This document shows positions 18,747 through 26,534 of a stretch of 35,356 bases of DNA, piece by piece. Each line of letters opens with the position of its first letter. Positions within the stretch are counted from its first letter, which is position 1. This stretch comes from Marinoscillum sp. (lineage in GTDB: Bacteria; Bacteroidota; Bacteroidia; Cytophagales; Cyclobacteriaceae). The notes under the pieces were generated by a model. It saw nothing but the letters and a program-made list of their open reading frames with translations. It did no database searches and was not told the DNA's origin. The DNA is taken from the NCBI GenBank assembly GCA_024305105.1, contig JAMWZA010000042.1, positions 1 through 35,356 on the forward strand. The letters run 5' to 3'. Position numbers and translations under genes: made by a program.

Positions 18747-19049
18747 ATGAAACTTCGACGTTCAGGTCTGGATGATGAAATCATCTATGCGAGACTTGAA
18801 AAACAAGGAATACCAGAAGAACTCATTTTAAGAGTACTGACTAACATAAATATCGAACGCCGAAAGAAGGTCATAAATGAACTGAATTTTAACTATAAAT
18901 TTGCTGCATTAAAGATTGGGGCGGGAATCGTGGGAGCAATTATATCTGGTTTATTATTGCCAGGAAACACAGTAATACCGATTAGTCTAATTTTAGGTGG
19001 AATCATTCTTGCTTTAGCAACAAATAAACAGGAGATTGAAAATCACTAA
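18747..19049 (+). CDS. Small membrane protein, probably with a damaged start
   Basis: 100 residues as readable from the ATG at 18747. The N-terminal half is a charged helical module (SGLDDEIIYARLEKQGIPEE) seen at the start of small Bacteroidota membrane proteins; two hydrophobic segments follow (about 48-66 and 72-90). The frame stays protein-like upstream of the ATG, reading YGKAYSEA before MKLRR. An ATG at 18724 in another frame would give MEKAYSEAMKLRRSG if the A-run at 18728-18731 had one more A. So either the gene lost one base at its start, or there is a sequencing error, or translation begins at 18747 and yields a slightly short protein. Function unknown. Confidence 0.55.
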   Translation: MKLRRSGLDDEIIYARLEKQGIPEELILRVLTNINIERRKKVINELNFNYKFAALKIGAGIVGAIISGLLLPGNTVIPISLILGGIILALATNKQEIENH

Positions 19050-19193
19050 AAACCCATCTATGGTGTCATTTCCAGAATCAGGCAACAAATATGGTAACAG
19101 AAAACATTGCCTTGATTTTCCTTGTTTTGATAGTTGTTGTGCTCTTCCACAGCACACATTTAATTAGTTGCAATCACAAAAAACACAGAACTA

Positions 19194-20099
19194 ATGACTG
19201 GAAAACGTCTATTCTTCACAGGCGGGTCAGGAAAAGCAGGAAAACACGTAATCCCCTACCTATTGGATCAAGGACACCGCGTAATGAACATTGATTTAAC
19301 TCCTCTTGATCATCCTGGAGTAGACAACCTGACTGCTGACATAACAGATTCTGGTCAGATGTTTAATGCGATGAGTTCCTATGCCGGATTAGACGAGCTT
19401 GAGGTTGGTGAAGGTATTCCTAAATTTGACGCGGTTGTTCACTTTGCTGCGGTTCCCCGAATACTACTGAAGCCAGACAATGAAACCTTCAGAGTCAACA
19501 CCATCGGAACCTACAACGTGATAGAGGCAGCGGTGAAATTGGGTATCAAAAAAGTCATCATCGCGTCTTCTGAAACGACCTATGGTATCTGCTTCGCAGA
19601 TGGTAAAATAGATCCTAAATCGCTTCCTTTGGAAGAAGACTATGACGTTAACCCTATGGACAGCTATGGCTTGTCTAAAGTGGTCAATGAGAAAACTGCC
19701 CGAAGTTTTCAACTACGTTCAGGCATCGATATTTACGCCTTGCGTATCGGTAACGTAATCGAACCTCACGAATACAGTGAGCTCTTCCCACACTATTTTA
19801 AACATCCTGAAGTACGCCGTAGAAATGCTTTTTGCTACATCGATGCGCGTGACCTGGGACAGATCGTAGATTTGTGTCTCCAAAAAGATGGATTGGGGTA
19901 TGAAGTATTCAATGCCGGAAACGATCACAATGGTGCCATAATCCCTAGCAAGAAATTGGCCGAGCAGTTCTTTCCAGGAGTTCCTCTAACTCGTGAATTG
20001 AAAGGACATGAAGCCCTATTTTCCAACCGGAAGATTCGTGAAGTGCTTGGGTTCAAGGAACAGCACAACTGGCGCAAATATGTGAAGTGGGAGGATTAG
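19194..20099 (+). CDS. NAD(P)-dependent epimerase/dehydratase (extended SDR)
   Basis: 301 residues. The N-terminal Rossmann motif is TGGSGKAGKH (residues 9-18, pattern TGxxGxxG), followed by an acidic residue at the end of strand 2 (NIDLTP), which usually indicates NAD preference. HFAAVP is the strand 4 motif, ASSETTYG supplies the active-site Ser/Thr, and YGLSK is the YxxxK catalytic pair. The C-terminal half (RIGNVIEPHEY, CYIDARDLGQ, EVFNAGND) matches extended SDRs acting on nucleotide sugars and similar compounds. Substrate unknown. The gene is complete although both neighbours look damaged, and is cytoplasmic. Confidence 0.88.
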   Translation: MTGKRLFFTGGSGKAGKHVIPYLLDQGHRVMNIDLTPLDHPGVDNLTADITDSGQMFNAMSSYAGLDELEVGEGIPKFDAVVHFAAVPRILLKPDNETFRVNTIGTYNVIEAAVKLGIKKVIIASSETTYGICFADGKIDPKSLPLEEDYDVNPMDSYGLSKVVNEKTARSFQLRSGIDIYALRIGNVIEPHEYSELFPHYFKHPEVRRRNAFCYIDARDLGQIVDLCLQKDGLGYEVFNAGNDHNGAIIPSKKLAEQFFPGVPLTRELKGHEALFSNRKIREVLGFKEQHNWRKYVKWED

Positions 20100-20179
20100 T
20101 TGGTGCGTTCTAAATAATGAGCTCTTTATAAGTGGAATAGTCGGCACCGTTTTTGATAAGCTACTCCTAAAGATTACCG

Positions 20180-21130
20180 ATGCATACTCGTCTACTCACA
20201 ACACTCTGCTTACTCTTCATTACTTTTCACCTATCAGCGCAACAGCGTGTAAAAACTCACGAAGGAGTACAAATAGGCCGCATCAAACAATGGATTGGTG
20301 CCGTTTCAAAGGATGATACGAAACCTTTACTCCTTTTTCTACATGGAGGGCCCGGATTTTCCTCCAGAGCCTATTCAAAAAAATTTATCAAATACCTTAA
20401 AAAGGATTTCATCGTTGCACAGTGGGACCAACGAGGTACCGGCATCACCAAAGCCTAGAACGGATCTGATGTGCCCATCAGTCTGGAGCTGATGCACAGC
20501 GACACAAAAGAAGTGGTGGACTATCTGCTACGGAGGTTTGATAGAAAGAAGCTCTATCTGGTGGGATTCTCATGGGGAGGCTTCCTCGGGCTGGAATATG
20601 CAAGAAACTATCCAGAACGGTTACATGCCTATATTTCAGTAAGTGCTATGATTTATGGGGATGCTTCAGATCGGCTAACGTTGGAGTTACTCAAGGCCAA
20701 GGCAAATAAAAACCAAAATATCCAAGCAACAGAAGAACTGAATAGGATTCATATCCCCTTCGCTTCCTGGGAGGAGTTATACTATCTCAAAAAATGGACT
20801 GCATATTACTCAGATGAAAAAGTCTCTGTCAAAACCTATCCAAAATCATTGTTTGAAGAATGGTCTGACAAATGGATGCCTATCTTTCAGGAAGCAGCCA
20901 GTACCAACGTTTTTGAAACAGTCCCTGCACTTGATTGCCCCATTTACTTTTTTAATAGCAAAAAAGACCTGTCGGCTAATTACGTTATCGCTGATAACTA
21001 CTTCAACGAACTAAAAGCAGATCATAAACAATTCATCTGGTTCTTCGAATCCACCCATGAAATCCCTAATCAGGAACCGGAAAAGTTTGCGCAGGAGTTG
21101 ATTGAAATTGCCAAGGTCGAAAAAATGTAG
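20180..21130 (+). pseudogene. Secreted alpha/beta hydrolase split by an in-frame TAG
   Basis: A 316-codon reading frame interrupted only by TAG at 20456-20458. The first part (92 codons) has a signal peptide (ending LSAQ), the oxyanion-hole motif HGGPGFSS and WDQRGTG; the second part, in the same frame, has the nucleophile elbow GFSWGG, an acid region (YFFNSKKDLSANY) and STHEIPNQ with the likely catalytic His. Together they make one prolyl-aminopeptidase-like/proline iminopeptidase-type hydrolase. Neither half holds a full catalytic set, so the product is probably inactive unless the stop is suppressed. The rest of the frame is intact, so the lesion looks recent. The residue replaced may have been Lys or Gln (one-base changes). 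Confidence 0.8.
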
Positions 21131-21229
21131 TACTGTCTTGTTATCAACCCCCTTCATTTCAAATGTATAGAATCAATGCCAGGAGTGTTTCGGAGACTAT
21201 GGATTTAGAATTGGTACATGATATTTTGG

Positions 21230-21237
21230 TAACTTTG
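21230..21237 (+). promoter_or_regulatory. Candidate -7 box (TAACTTTG) before the MNT gene
   Basis: TAACTTTG matches TAnnTTTG exactly, but it ends only 5 bases before the ATG at 21242. If used, the transcript would be leaderless or nearly so, or translation would start elsewhere. A TTG at 21211-21213 is a possible -33 element at a short spacing of 16. Confidence 0.3.
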
Positions 21238-21241
21238 ATAT

Positions 21242-21541
21242 ATGCAAGTCATTGAGAATCACATAGACAATTTGAAATCAATCTGCAGCAAATACAACGT
21301 AGATAAATTCTACCTATTTGGTTCTGCCCTAAATTCCAACTTCACAGAAGGCAGTGACATAGATTTTCTGGTCAAATTCAAGCCTATTGAGCTATCTGGC
21401 TATTTCGAAAATTACCTAAACTTAAAAAATGAATTAAAAAGCTTGTTGGGCCGTGAAGTGGATTTAGTGGAAGAACAGACTTTGAAAAACCCTATTCTCA
21501 TACGGTCCATTAACCGAAGCAAAGAATTGATTTATGGATGA
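21242..21541 (+). CDS. mntA: MNT-domain minimal nucleotidyltransferase (MntA-like antitoxin)
   Basis: 99 residues. LFGSALNSNFTEGSDIDFLV contains the exact GSX10DXD signature (Gly27, Ser28, Asp39, Asp41) with a third acidic residue in REVDLV (Asp74), the catalytic set of polymerase-beta-type minimal nucleotidyltransferases. In the characterised HEPN/MNT systems MntA transfers AMP to a Tyr of the HEPN ribonuclease and so neutralises it. The next gene is a HEPN protein whose ATG lies within the last codons of this gene (overlap 21534-21541), the standard arrangement. This gene is intact, while its HEPN partner is frameshifted. Confidence 0.88.
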   Translation: MQVIENHIDNLKSICSKYNVDKFYLFGSALNSNFTEGSDIDFLVKFKPIELSGYFENYLNLKNELKSLLGREVDLVEEQTLKNPILIRSINRSKELIYG

Positions 21542-21880
21542 AAAAATCCTGAAATGGCTCTATGACATCAAGTTAGCCATTGAAGAAATCGATAGTTTGA
21601 TCACAGAGAAACAGATTTCTTTCTTTACAAAGGAAATACAATGCTCAAAAGAGCTGTTGAGCGTGACTTAGAAATTATTGGAGAAGCCGTAAACAGGATA
21701 TTGACAAGGGATGAAAAATATATCACACAAATTTCTAATGCAAGGGCTATTATTGGCTTAAGGAATCAAGTCATCCATGCATATGATAGCATATCTGATG
21801 AAATGATTTGGTCCATTCTGACAAATCACCTCCCTAAATTGGATAGAGAAATTGCTGAACTAATTAATCGTAGCAATTAA
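21534..21880 (+). pseudogene. hepT: HEPN (DUF86) ribonuclease toxin, frameshifted
   Basis: Translation from the ATG at 21534 gives DEKILKWLYDIKLAIEEIDS, typical of the HEPN/DUF86 N-terminus, then leaves the family and stops at 21669-21671. The family continues in another frame from about 21596 (DFFLYKGNTMLKRAVERD, then LEIIGEAVNRIL) to the stop at 21880. One extra T in the TTT run at 21596-21598 would join them as EEIDSFDHRETDFF and give a 115-residue protein of normal length. The catalytic RX4HXY motif (RNQVIHAY, 21761-21784) is preserved; its Tyr is the residue modified by MntA. Either a true one-base loss that silences the toxin, a homopolymer sequencing error, or ribosomal slippage; the first two are more likely. 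A downstream fragment from the ATG at 21641 is possible but lacks the first helices. Confidence 0.85.
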
Positions 21881-21922
21881 TTGATTGAGACCTATCGTTG
21901 GAATATTTAAGGAACCAATGGA

Positions 21923-23149
21923 TTAAAACCTTGCCGCCATCAGCAAGTTCAAATCCTTATAGCCCAAGTTGAATTTCCTGGCTAAATGGATGTTGCAGAT
22001 ACTACCACGATACGTATAAACACCCCTCATAAACCATGCATGATTAAAGATCATTTCGTCGATCCCACCGGCATCAGCAGCATGCAGTAGCATCGGCGTA
22101 AAAATATTGGAGATGGCAATAGAAGCAGTTCGACCTACCCTGGAGGCAATGTTGGGCACACAGTAGTGTATGACATCATGCTTCTTGAAAGTGGGTTTCT
22201 TGTGACTGGTCATTTCACTGGTTTCGATACAACCACCCTGATCGATACTCACATCGATGATCACTGATCCCGGCTTCATTTGACTAACCATTTCCTCTGT
22301 GACCACACACTTGTTTCTCCCCTTCTCCGCACGAATGGCACCAATGACCACATCAGCATTAGAAATGGCTCTCATGAGTGTTGCATTATCTACTGTAGAG
22401 GTATGAATCTGCTGTCCCAGAGCGTGTTTGATTCGTCGGAGCTTATATATATGATTATCAAATACCTGAATGTCCACGCCCAGACCTATTGAAGCTCGGG
22501 CTGCATATTCACCGACTGTTCCGGCTCCAAGGATCACCACATGTGTTGGGGGAACTCCGGTAATTCCACCAAGGATCACTCCCTGACCATTGTTGGTGTT
22601 GCTAAGCAGCTCTGCAGCGATGAGCATTACTGTACTGCCTGCGATTTCGCTCATTGCACGTACCAGCGGCAAACCACCTACTTTATCTTCAATAAACTCG
22701 TAAGCTATGGCCGTTATCTTCTTTTGGTTGAGGGCATGAATAAACTCGACAGATTGTCGCCCAGACTGAAATGCAGAAATGATCGTTGCTCCATTGTTGA
22801 GGTAATCGATTTCCTTCATGGTAGGAGGCTCTACTTTCAGGACTGTATGCGCACTGAATACCTCTTTCGTACTCTCTACAATTTTGGCTCCCGCTTCGCT
22901 GTATTCGTTATCCGAAAAATGTGCCGACTCGCCTGCACCAGCTTCTACCCAGACTTCATGGCCATTGCTCGTCAGTACTTCTACCGACTCTGGCTTCAAA
23001 GCCACACGGCTTTCCTGCAAGGACACCTCCTTCGGCACACCGATGAACAAAGACTTAGAACCTTTCTTTATCTTAGCCGGAGCTTCCTGAGGATACAAAC
23101 TCTGCTCTCTCGCCAACTGGGCAAAGCCAGATTTCATTTGATCAGCCAT
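21923..23149 (-). CDS. ald: Alanine dehydrogenase
   Basis: 408 residues. It converts alanine to pyruvate and ammonia with NAD, reversibly. After an N-terminal extension of about 30 residues that is usual in Bacteroidota members come IGVPKEVSLQESRVALKPESV (substrate-binding region), LKVEPPTMKE, and the Rossmann motif VVILGAGTVGEYAA near residue 205; DVSIDQGGCIETS and HYCVPNIASRVGRTAS are the conserved C-terminal motifs. It is the last gene of porX-tsaE-ald, and its start overlaps the end of tsaE by 8 bases. Cytoplasmic; a saccharopine dehydrogenase-like annotation is less likely. Confidence 0.93.
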   Translation of the reverse strand: MADQMKSGFAQLAREQSLYPQEAPAKIKKGSKSLFIGVPKEVSLQESRVALKPESVEVLTSNGHEVWVEAGAGESAHFSDNEYSEAGAKIVESTKEVFSAHTVLKVEPPTMKEIDYLNNGATIISAFQSGRQSVEFIHALNQKKITAIAYEFIEDKVGGLPLVRAMSEIAGSTVMLIAAELLSNTNNGQGVILGGITGVPPTHVVILGAGTVGEYAARASIGLGVDIQVFDNHIYKLRRIKHALGQQIHTSTVDNATLMRAISNADVVIGAIRAEKGRNKCVVTEEMVSQMKPGSVIIDVSIDQGGCIETSEMTSHKKPTFKKHDVIHYCVPNIASRVGRTASIAISNIFTPMLLHAADAGGIDEMIFNHAWFMRGVYTYRGSICNIHLARKFNLGYKDLNLLMAARF

Positions 23150-23567
23150 TGGATCTGATGGTTATTTCTCGTGAGTTATCACCTACTAATTTAATACTTA
23201 TTTCGAGGTGTTTTTCAGGAATCAGCGGCTTAATCTTATCCGGCCATTCAATCAGGCATAAATCTCCAGAGTAAAAATATTCTTCCACTCCAATATCAAG
23301 TGCCTCTTCAAGCTTTTCTACCCGGTAAAAATCAAAGTGATAAATCGGATAATCCTCCTGATCCCGGTATTCGTTGATAATTGAAAACGTAGGCGAACTC
23401 ATGGCATCCACTACGCCTAGTTGCTCGCAGATTACCTTGATAAACGTGGTTTTTCCAGCCCCCATTTCACCTTGAAAACAGACGATTTGCACATCATCCA
23501 GCAGAGCAACTATCTCCTCTGATATTGCAGGTAGTTCGCTCTCAGCGCTTACTGTAAATTGTCTCAT
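23142..23567 (-). CDS. tsaE: tRNA threonylcarbamoyladenosine biosynthesis ATPase TsaE
   Basis: 141 residues, standard length. TsaE is the P-loop ATPase of the TsaB-TsaD-TsaE complex that makes t6A37 on ANN-decoding tRNAs. The Walker A motif GEMGAGKTTFIK is at about residues 34-45, then SSPTFSIINEY (the family switch region), IYHFDFYRVE and LIEWPDKI (Walker B-like). The ATG overlaps the TGA of porX as ATGA, and the stop overlaps ald by 8 bases, so all three genes are probably translated from one message. Confidence 0.96.
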   Translation of the reverse strand: MRQFTVSAESELPAISEEIVALLDDVQIVCFQGEMGAGKTTFIKVICEQLGVVDAMSSPTFSIINEYRDQEDYPIYHFDFYRVEKLEEALDIGVEEYFYSGDLCLIEWPDKIKPLIPEKHLEISIKLVGDNSREITIRSNG

Positions 23568-25117
23568 TTTGGTTCCAGTTCCACAATCGGGATAATCATC
23601 TCCTCCATGCTGATACCCCCATGCTGAAATGTGTCGCGATAGAAGTTGACGTAATAGTTAAAGTTGTTTGGGTAGGCAAAGAAAAAGTCTTCTCGCGCAA
23701 ACGCAAAAGAAGTGCTCACATTCACTTTTGGTAATCGAAACTCATCCGGATCGCGTGTATACATCACCCCTTCCTCATCAAAAGCCAGGTTCTTACCTGC
23801 CTTGTAGCGAAGGTTTGTGTTGGTATTTCGGTCCCCAATGATTTTATAAGGCTTTTTCACGCGAATGGTGCCGTGATCAGTGGTGATGACTACTTTCACG
23901 TTTTGATTGGCCAAAAACTTCAACAAATCGTACAGCGAAGAATGCTGAAACCATGATTTGGTAATGCTTCTATAAGCCGATTCATCTGGTGCCAACTCAC
24001 GTATCATCTGCATGTCGGTGCGCGCATGAGACAGCATGTCCACGAAATTGTAAACGATGGTGTTTAGCTGATTTTTCATCAGATTCTTCACATTGTCAAC
24101 GAGCTGTTTTCCCTCATGGGCTCGAATGATCTTATGATAGGAATACTTGATATCTAGCTTCTCACGTTCAATGTTTTTGCCTAACAGTTCTTCCTCGTGC
24201 AGGTTCTTTCCTTCATCGCTATCCTCGCTTTCCCACAGATTAGGATGTTTCTTGGCTATATCCAAAGGCATCATTCCTGCAAAAAGTGAATTCCTGGCAT
24301 AGGCCGTGGTAGTCGGCAATATCGAATAGTAGTGATCCTTATTGACGACTTCAAAAAGCTCGGCGATATCTGGCTGGATGATTTCCCACTGATCAAAGCG
24401 AAGGTTGTCAATCACAATCATAAACACCGGATCTCCCGACTTCAGCAATGGAAACACACGCTTTTTCATCACCTGATGCGACATAAGCGGCCGGTCGACA
24501 TCCGGGTTATTCAACCAATCGTAATAGTTATCTTCGATGAAATCACAAAAGCGCAGATTAGCCTGAGACTTTTGATCATTCAGAATGTCATGCATGCTCT
24601 TGTCCTCTGTCTCATCAATTTGTAGATCCCAGTAAACCAGCTTTCGGTACAAGTCGGCCCAGCCATCAAAATCGCCCAAATCTTCCAGATCCATGGTCAG
24701 CTTTTGGAACTCCTGCAGGTAACCCTGATTGGTATGCTCCGAAAAAATTCGCTTGTTATCGAGCAGTTTCTTAACACTTAAGAGTATTTGATTGGGATTG
24801 AGTGGCTTGATCAGGTAATCCGCAATCTTCGCTCCGATCGCCTCTTCCATGATCTCCTCTTCCTCACTTTTGGTAATCATCACCACGGGCAGGTTTGGAT
24901 GTGATGACTTGATGTAGTTCAGCGTTTCCAGCCCCGTCATTCCAGGCATGTTTTCATCCAGAAAGACAATATCAAAAGCACTTTGATCGATCTCGTCCAG
25001 GGCGTCTGCCCCACTATTGACAGGTGTCACCGCAAACCCTTTGCTTTCTAAAAAAAGAATGTGCGGCTTTAATAAATCTATTTCATCATCGGCCCAAAGT
25101 ATTCGATACTGCTGCAT
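23564..25117 (-). CDS. porX: PorX-type response regulator with PglZ phosphatase-like effector
   Basis: 517 residues. An N-terminal receiver (1-120) has the acidic pair Asp10/Asp11, phospho-accepting Asp54 (FDIVFLDENMPG) and Lys in YLIKPL. The long C-terminal effector is a PglZ/alkaline-phosphatase-fold domain: MIVIDNLRFDQWE, LPTTTAYARNSLFAG, IVYNFVDMLSHAR and VVITTDHGTIRV supply the metal-binding Asp/Thr/His residues. This is the architecture of PorX, which with the sensor PorY controls T9SS genes in Porphyromonas gingivalis and whose PglZ domain is reported to have phosphodiesterase activity on oligonucleotides. It heads the operon with tsaE and ald, an order I recall from other Bacteroidota. 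No porY is in the window. It diverges from the HD/lipid A operon across 172 bases. Confidence 0.93.
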   Translation of the reverse strand: MQQYRILWADDEIDLLKPHILFLESKGFAVTPVNSGADALDEIDQSAFDIVFLDENMPGMTGLETLNYIKSSHPNLPVVMITKSEEEEIMEEAIGAKIADYLIKPLNPNQILLSVKKLLDNKRIFSEHTNQGYLQEFQKLTMDLEDLGDFDGWADLYRKLVYWDLQIDETEDKSMHDILNDQKSQANLRFCDFIEDNYYDWLNNPDVDRPLMSHQVMKKRVFPLLKSGDPVFMIVIDNLRFDQWEIIQPDIAELFEVVNKDHYYSILPTTTAYARNSLFAGMMPLDIAKKHPNLWESEDSDEGKNLHEEELLGKNIEREKLDIKYSYHKIIRAHEGKQLVDNVKNLMKNQLNTIVYNFVDMLSHARTDMQMIRELAPDESAYRSITKSWFQHSSLYDLLKFLANQNVKVVITTDHGTIRVKKPYKIIGDRNTNTNLRYKAGKNLAFDEEGVMYTRDPDEFRLPKVNVSTSFAFAREDFFFAYPNNFNYYVNFYRDTFQHGGISMEEMIIPIVELEPK

Positions 25118-25289
25118 TTACGTTTGTTAAGTAATTCTTAATGAGGATTTTTTGACTTCCTATCTGCTAGACGTGTTATTCTAAACTAAGTTTACACAAT
25201 AGTAGGAAAACGAACGCTTTTAACATTTATTAAATTAAAGATCGTAATCCTCTGGCATAGTACCATCAAAAACTAAACCGATTGCTGTT

Positions 25290-26534
25290 TTGAACAAAAA
25301 GAAAATTCTAAATGATCCGGTATATGGGTTTATCAACATACCTAATGATTTAGTTTTTGATATCATTGAGCATCCGTACTTCCAGCGATTACGAAGAATC
25401 AAACAACTTGGCTTAACTGATCTGGTCTATCCTGGTGCGCATCACACTCGGTTTCACCATGCGATTGGTGCCACTTATTTGATGCAAAAAACCCTCGACA
25501 CACTGCGGAGTAAAGGTGTCATGATTTTTGATGCCGAGTATGAAGCCGCATTAGTCGCCATTCTCCTACACGATGTTGGGCATGGTCCTTTTTCACACAC
25601 ACTCGAATTTTCCTTGTTCAAAGGAGTTCATCACGAACAAATATCTCTTTGGATTTTTGATCGGCTTAACAAGGAATTTGGTGGACGACTCGAGTTGGCC
25701 AAACAAATTTTTACTGGCACTTACCATCGCAAATTCTTGCACCAACTCGTATCCAGTCAGCTCGATGTGGATCGTCTGGATTATTTAAAAAGAGACAGCT
25801 TTTTTACCGGCGTCTACGAAGGCACCATCGGAGCGGAGCGCATCATTAAAATGCTCAATGTGGTTGACGATCAACTGGTCGTCGAGGAAAAAGGCATTTA
25901 CTCCATCGAGAATTTCGTCAGTGCACGACGGCTCATGTATTGGCAGGTGTATCTGCACAAAACCTCCGTAGCGGCTGAAGCCATGTTGATCTTGTTAATT
26001 AAGCGAGCAAAAAAGCTAACTCAGTCAGGAAAAGACATCCCAGCGACTCCTGCCCTATCCATTTTCATGGAACGTGACATCACTGGAAATGACTTTCAGG
26101 ATGATCCAGACCTGCTGGGCATATTTACCATGCTGGATGATACTGATATCTGGGGTTCTATTAAAATGTGGCAATCCCACAAAGACTCGGTTCTTAGTAG
26201 CCTGAGTCATGGTTTGTTGACGAGACGTTTGTTTGGCATCAAGTTATCCAGCGAAAAATTCTCCTCTGAAGTCGTAGAAACCGTTCAACAGGCCATCGTA
26301 AAAAGCGGTTACAACCAGTCTGAGTCTAAGTATTTCCTGCAGAAAGACGCTATCAGTAATGCGGCATACATCCCAAAGGGTGGGAGCATCAATATTTTAA
26401 TGAAATCTGGAGAAATCGTGGATGTGGCCAAAGCTTCTGACCTGCCTAACATCAAAGCCATGAGCAAGATTGTGAAGAAGCACTACATCTGCTTCCCAAA
26501 AAATCTTAAACTGCCTACTGATTTATTCCAATAG
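25290..26534 (+). CDS. HD-domain phosphohydrolase (dNTPase-like)
   Basis: 414 residues beginning at a TTG codon, chosen because MNKKKILNDPVYGFI is the family's normal opening and no ATG is available in frame nearby. Motifs: RLRRIKQLGLTDLVYPGAHHTRFHH (contains the first metal ligand His), the HD pair at 94-95 in LLHDVGHGPFSHTLE, and DVDRLDYLKRDSFFTG (last Asp ligand). This is the SAMHD1/dGTPase-like branch of HD proteins, which hydrolyse phosphate from nucleotides; the exact substrate in Bacteroidota is not settled. The stop is immediately followed by the lpxD ATG, so it is co-transcribed with the lipid A genes. Confidence 0.88.
   Translation: MNKKKILNDPVYGFINIPNDLVFDIIEHPYFQRLRRIKQLGLTDLVYPGAHHTRFHHAIGATYLMQKTLDTLRSKGVMIFDAEYEAALVAILLHDVGHGPFSHTLEFSLFKGVHHEQISLWIFDRLNKEFGGRLELAKQIFTGTYHRKFLHQLVSSQLDVDRLDYLKRDSFFTGVYEGTIGAERIIKMLNVVDDQLVVEEKGIYSIENFVSARRLMYWQVYLHKTSVAAEAMLILLIKRAKKLTQSGKDIPATPALSIFMERDITGNDFQDDPDLLGIFTMLDDTDIWGSIKMWQSHKDSVLSSLSHGLLTRRLFGIKLSSEKFSSEVVETVQQAIVKSGYNQSESKYFLQKDAISNAAYIPKGGSINILMKSGEIVDVAKASDLPNIKAMSKIVKKHYICFPKNLKLPTDLFQ

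Noticed and set aside
19091-19294. 67-codon plus-strand frame with a hydrophobic start (MVTENIALIFLVLIVVV)
   Set aside because: It runs about 100 bases into the well-supported SDR gene in another frame, and its second half is basic nonsense. Only the first ~35 codons look membrane-like, which is too little for a call.
21534-21671. Programmed ribosomal frameshift in the HEPN gene
   Set aside because: The T-run is only three bases, with no slippery heptamer or evident downstream stimulator; a lost base or read error is simpler.
22541-23158. 205-codon plus-strand frame antisense to ald
   Set aside because: Alanine dehydrogenase on the minus strand has all family motifs; this frame is its shadow and has an atypical Cys/Arg/His-rich composition.
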